From: Lepisosteus oculatus
Taxonomy: Eukaryota; Chordata; Actinopteri; Semionotiformes; Lepisosteidae
Length of the DNA stretch: 64,000 nt
Assembly (NCBI RefSeq): GCF_040954835.1
Contig: NC_090696.1
Coordinates: 72,043,722-72,107,721, forward strand
Direction: 5' to 3'
Below, piece by piece: positions 23,300 to 36,469 of this stretch (position 1 is the first letter of the stretch; the number at the start of each line of letters is the position of its first letter). The notes beneath the pieces are model-generated. The model did not search any database. It saw only the letters and a list, made by a program, of their open reading frames with translations, and was not told the origin of the DNA. Position numbers and translations under genes: made by a program.

Positions 23300-26200
23300 T
23301 CAAATGGCAGAGAGTACCCAATTACAGCAATTTTAAAACAATCAACAGTGGCTTTAAGTGTTAATCAGCCAAAAAAATCCACTTCTAATTGTCTAAATCA
23401 GATGTACAATTCAATGTTTGCTGCTTGTACACTTCTGTTTAAGTTTGTTTAATTTCATACATTATACAGTCAGCAACAAAAATGTAGCCACCAGGGTTAT
23501 AAACTGAACAGGACATTTTCATTGGGAATAAACTGTATTAATTTTATAATGCTAGAAAATACAGGATGCATTATCTGATGTTAACCTACAATGACAGATT
23601 AATGATATTATTAGATAAATTACAAATGAAACAGCATTTACAATCACAATCACACCAATTCTGTGGGTACTTCTACTTTCCTTTTTCTTCTTTAAAATAA
23701 ATTATCTTAACCAATTAATAAAAAATACATATATTCTAACAGTAGACATGAATACTCTTCCATAAAAGTTTAGTCATATGTGTAATCCTTAAGCCTAGTG
23801 TAAAATAATTTGAATTTCCAATCTGTAAAAAACTAAGTAAGACAGGAGAAACAGAAATAAATCAAACAACCAAAATCACCTTAACACACTTAATGTTCAG
23901 CGAAGAATTCATATGAAAAGGATGACACAACATATGAGACCTACAATTAAAAATAAAGATTTTTATTTGCTTTACTTTCTTGATTCTGACAAGTCCTTGA
24001 AATAACGTTTAGTTGACGACATCAAGTGAGCGCTAGTAGTCTTTTTATTTGCAAAAATAACACCGTCTTTGAACTGCAGTTTGTCAAAAAAACGTTTTTA
24101 CAGAATATTTTTCACTTAAAAAAAAGGAAAGAACTATTTGCCAGAATATTTTCCACTAAAACAAAAAACGTACGTTTGTGTTCATTTGCATTTCCTGAAT
24201 AAACCCATGAATAAAATATTGCATACAGAAATAAAAATACTAGACCTTTTTTTCAACTGCTCTGTGTTAATGGGTTTATGAATGGCTGTCCTGTTTCTCG
24301 TTATCCATTTAAAGACCTTTAGCAGTTTTAGTTGCTGCTATGTTGGAATGGGCTCAACATATCACCAGCAGAATCCGTGCTATCCTGAACACTTCCGTCA
24401 GTAAATCCAGCTCGGAGACGATGTGTGCTAACCCACACGACAGATAAATATAGAGGAAAGGAGCGCTCCCAGCTTCCCCAGATGGGAAGGGAGATACCTT
24501 CTAGGAACTGCGATTCAGGCCTTCTCAGTTCACGGCAAACCTGAGGCTTTACAGTGCCCTGGGTGGTGGCAAATGCATTGTGGGTCACTTTTCTCACTCT
24601 CTGGGCCTTTCACATAACCCCTGGCTGCACTCCCCAGTACTTAAGAAGACCTTCTCAGATTTGTTATGGCAAAGCCAAAGGTCACATAACAACACATGTT
24701 GAAGTGTGTGTTGTTCGTATGCATTATGCATGCCTTTTATAGCTGTAAGCACCTCAAACTGATTGATGAATATTCCCCAGTTACAGAACCCATTCCTGTG
24801 TTATGATAACTAAGGAGACATGCCACTGCAGAAGTGGTACTACCATACGGTACTTGTGTGGAGCCCTGTGGGGATCCAGCTCTCTCGACCTGTTTATTAA
24901 TGCCAGCCCCCTAAGACCAGGAATCCTTCTTGTTACTCTAAGCCAGGCTTTAATATGCCTTCGGTGGTATGTTGACCCAAACTGAACACAATATTGTAAA
25001 TGAGGTCTTACTCATTGTAGAGCTAAACTTCACTAGATTTAAATCCACACTTTTTGCTATGTACTTTTTGCTTTTTTATTGCCTCCCTATATTGCCTTGA
25101 TAAGGGCATTGAAGGATCTACACAAACATCCAGATCCCTTTCATGTGTAACTTCCTGCAGCTCAGAAGCAATCTGATATGTTTAGTTTGTGTAGATCACA
25201 GTGCACTGATCATCTGGGCAGGTGTCTTCAGAACTGTACCCTTGGCTTTCTGACTCACAAACTGGGTAATGTTTCCATTGCCCAGTCTGCCAGGGTCTCC
25301 ATTAATTAAATATTTTCACTACTTATTAGTAATACATTATTGTTAATAATAATAAATCAGCAGTAAACTAGTAATTTAACTCAGCTAACAAGGTTTAATT
25401 ATGCTAATTTAATTATTAGAAGACAGTCCCAAAATGCAAATGCAGACGTTAACATAATCTAAAACAAAAACAGGTAGCAAGTTTTCATATAAATTCTTAC
25501 TTTGGCAATCAATTCTTACATAATAATTGGGTGAATCATCATGTAATTGGGCCTAATTCAAGTTAGGGATGCATCTTAACATATTTTACAGAACCTTGTA
25601 TCGTAGGTACCATGGCCTCATCCAAATGACATTTTAAAGGAAAATAAAATATAAATGTGGAGTCATAAAGTGAACTCTCTGAATTTCCTGAAAACAGAAT
25701 AATAAAGAACTGTGTTGTTATTGTTTAAAAAGAAAAGAAAACGACAAAACAACATTATCCCACTCGATCAAGCTCTCATTTTGCAAGTCACATGGTTTGT
25801 CTTTTTTTAATTTTTAAGAGTAGAGCTGTTTCAATTGAGCAATAGAAGAAGATGCAAATCTGCACTCAATTAGTGCAACAATTCATGTTGTAGTGAACAC
25901 TCACAATAATCGTTCTGACGAAGCAGTACACCAATATATTTTTAAGTCCTTTCTCGCAGTGGTGAACTGAATCGGTGGGAGTCTGATCAAAATGTGTCCT
26001 GAATCGAAAATCTGTTCTCTCGGACATCGTGGTGAGCGGACATCTCTGACATCCGTGTTTAAAGCCTGGAAGCTGGAGCACACCCGGCTAAAAAACTGAA
26101 GCCTTCTGCCCGTTGGGAAATCTGACGAACGGGTTTTGAATCTAAGGTTCCAGGCTGCCGCAGGCTTGTCCTTTTCCTTTTGATGTGCAGTGGAGGACTC

Positions 26201-28250
26201 CGAATCCGGGTAATTGGTAGGGCAGGTTTTCTGTTTCTGAAAGAAGACCTGCAACGCGCTGCACCTGTCAGTGGTTTGCTGGAATGCATGTCGGGCCGCT
26301 GCTATTTCCTGTACAAGACAGCTCTTTCAGATACTGTTCCACTGGCGACTGTAAGTCCAAGCTTGGAATCCCAGTCCACAACTCGAATTTCATGGCACAG
26401 GGTGTTCCTAGGGCTTTGCTTTATCCTATTTATAAACTCTTATAGCAGTAATACTTTTACACAAGTCAGTGAGGCTCACTGTGTTGTTTCTTAGTATGAC
26501 GGTGAACTTTACATGTATCCTGATGGACACACATGGAGAAACTTAGGAAACAGTCCTGAAGATGATAACAGTAGTCAATGGAGTACCGACATCAGTGTAA
26601 TGCCTTAATCTTACAACATGATGGTGCTCCTCTGTGAATGTCAGGGGTCACTCAAAACACTTACTCTCAGGGCTTAAGGTCGTGGACTGGTTCACCTTAT
26701 TGCTAGATCTCTTCCAAGCTGAGCACATGTGGGACACATTGGGCAGATACTGATCACTAGAATGATATGCTGGTTTTAATGGAATGCTTTTTTCCATTAT
26801 CTTGAATAAATTAATACTTAGTTTATTGTTCCAGATAGGAAATTTGCTTTGCAGGCAGGTAAAGACATAACACATTACGCAATATATCTAACAGACAACA
26901 TATCACACAATACATACTGTACAATACATTTAACTGATGTATGGTGAGAAAGGACATAAAAATATATAAAGTAAATGAACAGTCAACTGTTCAAATGGAG
27001 GTTGATAGCTGTGGGACTAAAAGGTGACTTACTGTAGTTCTATTACTCTTGAATCTAGGCAGTCTAACTCGACACCTAATGAAAAGAAGTCAAATTCACT
27101 GAAATAGGGAACTTAGCACCTCAAATTACTAAAACAAATAAAGTTTACATTTATGAATATAACTTATGAAAATCAGGGCTGTTTAAAAAGCAAGGTTGTT
27201 TAATAGTTCACCAGGGGTGGATAAGTATTTGAATGTTGCTGCACGATGGCCTCATAATCCCTTCATGGCTGCTAGACAAGACGTTATAATCATGTGCATA
27301 GTGCTTTATAGGGACCTGCATGCTATGCTTTTATGACTTGACATGCATAAAAGGCCATGGCATTTGCTTAAGCATCATTTCTAGCACTTGGTATGATCCA
27401 AGCTAAAAACGATGCTAAAATGAATGTCACAACCTCTTATACACGTTACAGTGTGTCATTTGTGGTCACGCACGTCCTTTTAAAGCATGTAATTATAACA
27501 TCATATGCAGCAGTATGAAGTATGATTATGCAGCAACATCCAAATAAAACTTTACTTATTTTTGTCCTTATTAGTGATGCATCTATTTATCAAATAGCTA
27601 ATAATGGCAGCAGTAGGAGAATGTTATTGTACCATACCCCTTGTTTTGTTAAACCTTTACTTATCCTGCTTACACTTCCATGGGAAGCAATAGGGGATTG
27701 ACAGATTTTCACATCTGACCTATTTTAAAGATGTTCATTTCACAAGTGCTTTTATTGCATCATTTGCAGCTTAATTTATTGTCTCTTTAACTAACTCTTA
27801 AGACCTGTTGTGTTATGTTTTGAAATTTCTTTTGAAGACACTGTATAGTGGAAAGTCATCTTAAAGCACCAGTCCATCAAATGTGGATTGGCCCACTTGC
27901 CTGTGTTCTGCAGAGACATTCTACAGACTCTCTCCTTGGACATCAAGCTAGCCGAATGCACAGAATAAAGTTCAGTCTGGGCAAGGAAGCTGGCTGTCTG
28001 TAACATAAGTGCAGAACTAATATAACAAAGTGGTTTGCGGGAGTTTAAGAGTACTTTACAGTTTATTTTGGAAAATTTATTTTTAGTTTTCATAGTGAGA
28101 ACATTCACAGTGTCACAAGCAGAATTACACTTGAGCTGTCAATTCGAGAGAGGGGGTAACAGCTCTTTACAGTAACATGCAATGCATTACAGATCATATC
28201 ATATGCTCTTTTAAAGCATGCATGTAGCCTATATCAATTATATATCCATT
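23300..28250. other. Intergenic DNA, no supported gene
   Basis: AT-rich with short homopolymer runs. Around 24330-25300 the base composition is more even and looks like an old unclassified repeat. A 37-codon open stretch after a good acceptor occurs at 26496-26607 but is not recognisable. No RNA gene seen. Confidence 0.4.
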
Positions 28251-28252
28251 TA

Positions 28253-28365
28253 TTCGGCAGAGCAGTGGATCTGTGCCTGTGACTGGAAGGTTGCCGGTTC
28301 AAATCCCACAGCCGACAGAGGAATCCTACTCCGGTGGGCCCCTGAGCAAGGCCCTTATTAAGTTA
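28253..28365 (+). repeat. V-SINE-like tRNA-derived SINE fragment
   Basis: Contains a B box (GGTTCAAATCC, 28296-28306) and the conserved SINE core CCCCTGAGCAAGGCCCTT. It aligns over about 100 bases with the longer copy at 43186-43457. The tail half is missing. Confidence 0.7.
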
Positions 28366-28369
28366 TTAT

Positions 28370-31300
28370 TAAGATTAAGTTAATTCAGTCTATCCTGCAA
28401 AGAGCAAACTGAGTCTGAAGCAGCCTCCAGGTCTCCACAGTCCCAGAGGAAACCAGGCAAAAAACTAAACAGCAAAATTCAATTCTGGGAAGTAGAAGAA
28501 AGTTTGTTTTTGGTGAAGAACCTTCTTCACACCTAACACGAGGCTTAACAGCCGAAACTATTGGCCAACACCAGTGGGTTCAGGGTACAAGATGTGCTCT
28601 CTGCATGTGTCTTGTTTTCTTTAATTACTGTGGGGGGGAGGGGTTCAGTGTCTGATTGTGTGGGAAAACACCTGATGAATCCAAAAGAAAATTGTTTGTA
28701 TTTTTTTATTATGCAACCACCTCACTGAAAGAGAAATCATATTCTGTCAGATGTCTGTGAAAATGATCAAAACGGAAGTCCTACTGAAAAACTAGAAAAT
28801 ATTTTTAAAATTAAAGTTCATTTTAACTTATAATATTAAGTTAAAAATAGAAATAACAAACACTGCAAAGGCTCAGCATGCCCCTGATATTCTGAATACA
28901 GAAGGTGCAGAGGGATGATTCCGATGATCTTGCAGAGAATTAAGTCCTGATAATACTGTACTGGACTTAATAGTATGTCTTTTTCTTGGATTACTGTAGA
29001 ATGCTGAAAGACCTACTGCTAATACTCATCTTTCACAACAGCGGTGTTGCAAACATGTTCAAGAGGGAATCTAACGCACATGTGCAGATACATTATATCA
29101 CACCATCTTGTATCTGCGCGAAATATCAATGCCTTAATTTGAACTGAAACTGAGCAACGCAACGCCAACAGTAAACACTCAGGAAAACGATAGAGTGTCA
29201 AAACACAAGTAGATGACCCTGCAAGCTGATGACAAGTACTAATTCAATGAGGTCCACGCAGGGGAACATTTCTTACCATTCATCTATATATGATCCACTT
29301 GCTACTTTTACAGTATGCAGTAAATTAGAACTGTATAACGTCCTGTGAAACATGAGCTTTGCAGATATGTGAATTCATCTTATTTGAGGACACTTAGCAT
29401 AGGAACTCAGCCTTATCCCAATAGATTTATACATATAAAAATTACAAGCTTGCCTGAGTAATTACCTAGTCATCACAGACAGGTAAAAGGCAAAAAATAT
29501 TATTTGATTTTTTTGTGACTAACTGGCTGTGAAATGTTCCACCAATTTAAAATTGTGATCCCTTCCTCAGAAACTACAAGTTCCCCTCCACTGATTTTTG
29601 TCTGTGGGAAGCAGATGATCAATCTACATTGAAACAGAACATTGTAAAATAAAACTCACAGGGGTAATCCAATGTTTTGAAATGCAACAGACGTTTGACA
29701 ATTTTATGGCAAATAGACAATACTTGAAATGATATTAGATACCCTGAGTGAAGTTCAACAAGGCTGTTATTTTTCCTGCAAGCATATAATTTTAATTGCA
29801 TATTATTTTAATATGCAAATGATTGCATGAGCAGCACAGAAAACTATTTTAGTGATAAATTTAGGGTAATTTGCATTTAGGTAGTCTTCTAATTGATTTA
29901 GTCATTCATTACAGAATTAAAATGTATAAATTAAAATTATAACTTTATACATAAATTAATTGTGTCAAGTGAACATCTGAGTTTTTAGACACAAGAAATT
30001 TTGTTTTAAATTCTGTAGCTACAGATACAGAAGAAGAAGAAATTGTTTATGAATAATAACCAATATAGATTCCAATATGATACAGTATATGGAATCCAAA
30101 TGCAAAATGTAGTTTTTTTGTATGTACTGTTTAAGCCAATTTAAAATTAATACCAGTATTATAATTTTTTATAAATCTACACATTATTTTAAAAAAACTA
30201 TTTTTTGCCGCTAGCATGGATATTTGACTGTTTCATATTATAATAAAATGTCTTGGTCTATAACGAAAGCAAATAAAACAATGGGTACATCTCGTTTAGG
30301 GACTGGCAGCTGTTTCAGAAAACATTTTTTAAAAACGACAGTAAATACTTAAAGACAGCACGTGCATTCCGTTTTCTGAATGAGGTCTCGTTGATATAGT
30401 GATGTATGTTACCTTGGGCATTATTTAAAAACATTTTAAATGTATTAAGATGAATGTTTCTGGGGATTTGTGCTATATGGGTATCACAGTATTTAAATTT
30501 TGAACAAATAGCACATAGAATTTCTAACACCTCTCAGTCTTTGGGTTCTCATTACTGCATGCAAACAAATGATTAGACACTGAATTATTTCTAATGTTGG
30601 GACAATAGGTTCAAAATGCCATCCCATCAATGGCAAAATAAAACAATGTTCTATATGGAGTCATTTTAAATTAAGTGATTATCTGATGGTCAGCATTATG
30701 TATTTAACGGCTTAGTTTAACATACTGATACCCACCTTTTAGTTTCAATGATCCAAATATTTTGTTAAGTTCACAGTTTTTATGAAGAAGTTATTTTATT
30801 GCAGAGTAAAGTTTAAAAATGCTCTGGCACCCAGGGCTAATTTTCAGGATGAGATTTCAAAACACTGTGAGAGCAAATCCGACAGAATTCAAGAACGAAA
30901 TGTTTCTCCCCAAAAAATAATTTGCACTGCGATGGATACGATAATACTTTTTTCTGCGGGATAGCAACACTCACATTCTTTCTCTTATTGTGCTAACGTT
31001 CAAAAATTAGACAGTTCAAACAAAATTAACATCAGTAAAAGTAACAAATATTGCAAGGCATGCAAGTTTGTAGTATTGCATTCAGAGACACATACTTAAA
31101 TTAATCTATGACCACACCCCATGGTAATTGATGGTAATGTTTATTTCTGGCTGTTCTCCTTTTACATTGATGAACACAGATAAATTTAGCCCCTCTGTGA
31201 AGTGTCTTCTGCTTCCTAGGAAACAGGATCAGAGATGCTCCTGAAGGGGTTTGGCAGAACTACAGTATACACACACGGTGAAATGCACAACAGAAACTAT

Positions 31301-31574
31301 GTGATGCAGTGACTAATTATGGTAACTCAAACGTTCTGTTGAAATAATTTGCTCACAAGATACAAAAGTTGTTATCCAAAGAATATTGTCTTCATGCACG
31401 ACAGAATTCTCAGGGAAGCACTCTGCTTCGTTGCAGTTTGCCAATGCAAGGTGAAAAGAATTCCTTATATTTATCAACAAGCCACAGTGGAATCCATCTT
31501 AATAATAAAATATTTGACAGGCAAACTAAAACTGAACATGGTGAAACCAAGCTTGGGCTTTCCTATACGTTACT
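28370..31574. other. AT-rich intergenic DNA, nothing identified
   Basis: No coding frame with recognisable content and no structured RNA seen. Confidence 0.4.
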
Positions 31575-32263
31575 TTTTGATTTGGGGAACATGTCAAATC
31601 CGAGTCCTGGTGAGGTTCAGATACAGATTGCAGAAAGGCTGATTTGAAACCCCAGCTAGTGTTAGGGTAAGAATTCACACACTACTCAGTGTGGTTTTAC
31701 GCTCAGACAGTTTTATGCTTAGCGCTGGATTTAGGGGCAAAAGCTGGTTCGGAGACTTTTTGGTGCTTGGATGGCGCAGCGCATCACCCGGTAAATGTAT
31801 CCCAAAAGTGACTCGGTCGGATCAAAAGTTGTAAACAAAGATGATTGAATGTAATACATTTGCAACAGCTGTTATCAATGGTTTTGATTGTTTCACACTC
31901 ATAGTTTTTGGTTTGGGGAACATGTCAAAATCTGATGACTGCTGAGGTTCAGATATAGATTGAGAAACTGCTCATTCGAAACCCCAGCTAGGGTTAGGGT
32001 TAACATTCACTTGCTACAGTACTTAGAAAGTTTTGACACTCAGCGCTGGATTTTGGGGCCCAAGACAGCTTTAGGACGAGTGATTTTTTGCTCCTATCTG
32101 AATTTTTTTTTTCAGAGACCCCTTTGGTACTTGAATGGCATGGTGCACCGCTCGGTAATTGTATCCCAAAACTCACACGGTCGGATCAAAAGTTGTAACC
32201 AAACATGATTGAATCTTTTACATTTTCAACAGCTTTTATCAAAAGTGTTGATTGTTTCACATA
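31575..32263 (+). repeat. Tandem duplication, two units, period about 331 bp
   Basis: Unit 1 begins TTTGGGGAACATGTCAAA at 31581, and the same words recur at 31912. Later landmarks repeat in order: GAAACCCCAGCTAG, AGCGCTGGATTT, TGTATCCCAAAA, CGGTCGGATCAAAAGTTGT and TTGATTGTTTCACA. Unit 2 carries small insertions. It has diverged noticeably, so the duplication is old. Not a family I know. Confidence 0.85.
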
Positions 32264-32269
32264 CAGTAT

Positions 32270-35200
32270 TTTCACTCTTCTTTCAAACAAAAAAGCAAAA
32301 TACTGTAGCTTCAGCAGCTACCCTCCTACAGTACTGTACAGTCTGTTCTAGGGATGTATGTAAATATTGTTTATTTACTAGGTAAACACATTTAATGAGT
32401 AAGTAGGAGGATCAATGGTGCAAACACAATAAGGTAAAAATAAAATCAATCAATAAAATGACAACAAGACTAGTTGTGGAAACGGTGCTCCAGCCTATTC
32501 AGCATTGTGTTTGACCTAACAACAACAACATAATCTGTCAGAAGTAAGTTGGATTTGCTTGGTTCTTTCCCATGCTCCTCTTCACTGGTGAATTTTAGCA
32601 CATTTCCACAGAGAGCACTAAACAGTTAAGTGTGTTTCATACAATTAGACTCGGGATCAGGGTTTAACAAAGCTTTCATGACAAGATTTTCTGTAATTTG
32701 CACTTGAAATTATCTGTCTTTCTGGTACTACCCTCCTTCGGCAAAGCCACAAATTAGGAAAGCCAGTTTCATTTTAAGGACACCCCAATCCTTCAGAAGG
32801 ACAGGGAAGACGTCTCTCTTGAGAAAGAGTTGGACTGCAATGACGGCTCAAGTGGGCAAAGTGACCTGGTGTTATTGATAGGATTTAAAAGAATTTCGCA
32901 CCACCTGAGCCTCTGAGTCAGTTCTGCATTTCCACAGAAGCACCTTCTTCCCTGAAATGTGAGGTGGCATAAAAAAAAGCTCTTGTGCATTCAGGGATGA
33001 GAGGAAAACAAAGTCCTTAAGTGACAGACAACAGTGCTCTCTCCTAAGAAACTGTAATTCCAGGAAGTGCTGGCTGTGTCTTTGATTTAGAGATCCGATT
33101 GCCTGGTCAAGGCACACGAAAGGAAAAACACTCAATACAACTTTTGAAGACCAGACAGTTTGGCAATACAATCTAGAACCTGCGATTTTAAGTACTATTT
33201 TTAACTTCAATTATCTTATTGCATTTATCTCTTGATTCACTGTGCCACTCATTGACTCTTACTCCAAATAAGCACTGTGAATATCCTTAGAGTTCAATTC
33301 TTGCCCACAGGAAACAGGTATTTTGAGTTATTGTTTGGGAATGAAAGCTTAATGAATTACTTATTTATAGAGTTTCTCTTTTGTTTAGGTATTCTTCTTT
33401 CCTGACACGTGTGTTAGAAAAATAGAAAACAGACAACTAAGATACTGAAGAAAAGCCGTTTTTCAGTATGAACCAAAGTAGTTGTTATTCCAGCTGAACT
33501 GTAAGAGAAGCTGTAGACAAATATACAATACGATATTGTGGTGTTAGTGTTTTAGCTGTATAATCAGAAGTCTTGATAATTATCTCTTTAGAAAATATTT
33601 CCTGAAAAATGTCCTCCATTTCAATTATAAATAGAACGGTAAGCAAGTTGGATCTCTAATCAGTTTAATTCATTAGGTGCTGTGTCCAGTTCTATGATAT
33701 GGTAATGAGTTGTGGTGTTTTAGTCCCTTCAGTGGGGCTCAGAATGGTTTCCCACTGTTTTCAGCTGAGTCAATGGGAGCTGACTGACACAGCTGATGCC
33801 TGGCAGCTGGACAGATTCCTGTTGTGAAAGTGGGCAAAGACGCCCAGATTCGGTCCCCTTATGGATAAGGAAGAAAGATTTTTAAAAGCCGCAAAAGGTA
33901 GTTACGGATAGAGACAAAATATATAACTGCATGGCAGTACTAGAAGCATGTTTTTTTAAGAAAAAAGAAAAACAGGATTCAGAACCAGATGAATTGAATT
34001 CACTGAAAATTCACACTGAGCCAGTGTAATTCCTGAGAGACGATTACAAAAGTGCAGCCTGCCATTTCAACATGCCCTGTATTGAATCTTTCTTTCCAGC
34101 TGCTCAAAGGAGAAGACATTTCAGACAAATGGCTTTCTGTCGTACCAGCCTTTTCTAAATAGCTGATGGAGACCAAATCCCAGTTCATCTGCCACTAATA
34201 ACTAAGGATTTTCTCTTATAATGGCACACAGCTGCTAACATATATTCCCTACTACATCAATTACTTTGGAATGTACTGTAAAAGCTATATATGTGTAAGA
34301 TTAATTCTGAGATTTATGGCACTTTTGACAGACCAAGATTAAATCAAAACTTTAACTCTCCGACCATTTACAGATTGCTGCCCTTACACTTGGTGTCATG
34401 AGGGGTGGAGGTTGTCTTTAATATGGGGACTAGATTTGTGAAAAGAAACAATCTGTCACTGTCTCCCTTCAAAAAGACCTCCTAGAACCTCTTTCTGCAT
34501 CTGATGCATCCAAAAAAGCTGGTACTCAGTATACAGACTAGGTCTAGGTTACATTTTTGTCTTAAAATTCCTTTTTACATGCATTCTTACTTTTTTTGCA
34601 AGCCCAATATGATGTTCAAGATTAATATCAATTAAATGCAATTCAACAATTCCCCCACAAGATAATTAAGAAAAGAATTTTAATTTATGTGATATTAGTT
34701 TATTTTGATGGACATTCAGTAAATTGAATCCTTTTAAGTATCCAGCTGCAGAATTCACTGCTTGCTCTGTTTTCCATGTATATTCCTAATTAATCATATA
34801 TAATCAAGGCAGCAAGGACTCAGTAAAATACAATAAACTGTTTTAAATCCCCTTGAAATCATTATGCAAACTAAATTTATAAGCACAGAATGCAGTACAA
34901 AAGGACCCCTCTACCATCCCATCACCCATATCATTAACATTTGTAAAAGAGGCCACACAAGCACAATAATTAATTGAAAAACATCAAAGACTAGAATCTG
35001 AAGTGTACTGCTTAGAAGCAACTGAAAACAACATGGCTGAGATCATAGTATAACATTATTGTAAAACACTATTTTTAAAGAGATCAGCAGGGAGGTTTCT
35101 GCGTGAATTCTGGAAGATCAACGTATATTCTGTCTCACTCTTTCCTGTATGTGCAGAAGACTTGAATTTTGCCATATTATCACCACGAAAGAGTTTTGGA

Positions 35201-36177
35201 TTTATCTCTGTGCTCTCAGATTGAATTGTGTGAATTATGAGATGGAAATGAACAACAGCAGCATTTTTGTTTTATCTTTTACAGTATAAAGGTTGAAAGG
35301 TCATTTTAATTACTTAGAAACAGGAAGAAGAGCGAAAATCAAAACCACAGCTGAACACTATGCCGAGAGACCTTGCTTTAAATGAAATTACAAGTAAAAG
35401 CTAACTGGAATCTGTGCTTTGCAATGAGATTTAAAATGTTCCAAAATACTCTGTCACTAATGAGCTTGGCATTACAATGCTGAACAGCATAATGTTTTGC
35501 TACCTCCTGTTCAATGTACTCTACATTATGTGCAGGGAGACGCTCGAAACAGATCTCCGATAAAGGAGGTTGTACTATTTCATGATTTGTTAGTGAGTAA
35601 TAAGATTTTCCTAGAACATTTTACATTTCAGTGGTAAACAAAAAGATGGGGTTAGAAATGGTGAAATTAGGGCATGCTCTTGGGAGACTATGAGCAGTAG
35701 CTTTCTGCGTATACTAGGAATGCCCCAGAACGTTGCTGGGAATAGAGCAGCTGATTGTCTTGCACTAATTCATTCAGGAAGTAATCAATGTACTGTATGT
35801 CCTGACCTTTTGAATGGATTTCATAACCATGAATCATGAGACGTGTTTTTCTGTCCTGTGCTCTGTTGATACTGATGTGATGTCTGTCTGATGATAGTTT
35901 TTAAATGTTGGTAATAACAAAAGTTCTGGTTCTCCATGTATTTCCAGTAGCAAGCTGGTATATCAAGTCTTTTTCTTAGCTAGCTAATTTGCTCTAAAGA
36001 GCCAAATAACTAGCCAGACCAAAACAAAATGTTTTTTAGAAAGCATTACAGGTTGTGCTTATTTGTCTTATTAAAACTTTTGGTGTCACCAACCCTTTTT
36101 CTATTAAACCTCCTTAATATGCAATTGCCAATTTCCAATCTATTTTCTCTCCACCACAACCCTCATAAATTGGAATA
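32270..36177. other. Intergenic DNA, nothing identified
   Basis: AT-rich with scattered short open frames, none recognisable. Confidence 0.4.
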
Positions 36178-36465
36178 ATGAACACAACATGCAGATCGCT
36201 TCTGTCGTATGCGCCGCTGAGCCATCTGCCTCTTTCCAGACAGCAACTTCCACCACATCTACAACAGAGATTACGCATCGAGGGAGAGCGTGTGACTGTG
36301 AACGGCTCTCATCAATACCGATGCAAACTCGCGGCTGCCCATCAGAGAATGAGGTGTCAGCTGACAAGCTTTGAGATGACCTGGCAAACACAAACGCACT
36401 TGGACTCAGCTGATTCGCACCTGGACGCGGAAGGAGAGGGTTCCCTCCAGTTTGCGTTGTAACCA
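36178..36465. other. GC-richer unexplained island open on both strands
   Basis: Base composition rises sharply against the AT-rich flanks, and frames of 94 (+) and 109 (-) codons stay open. Neither translation resembles a known domain. It may be a decayed mobile element or the exon of a non-coding RNA. Confidence 0.3.
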
Positions 36466-36469
36466 GCAA

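Noticed and set aside
36140-36469. 109-codon minus-strand frame as a gene
   Set aside because: No recognisable domain, no splice context, and open frames on both strands suggest composition only.
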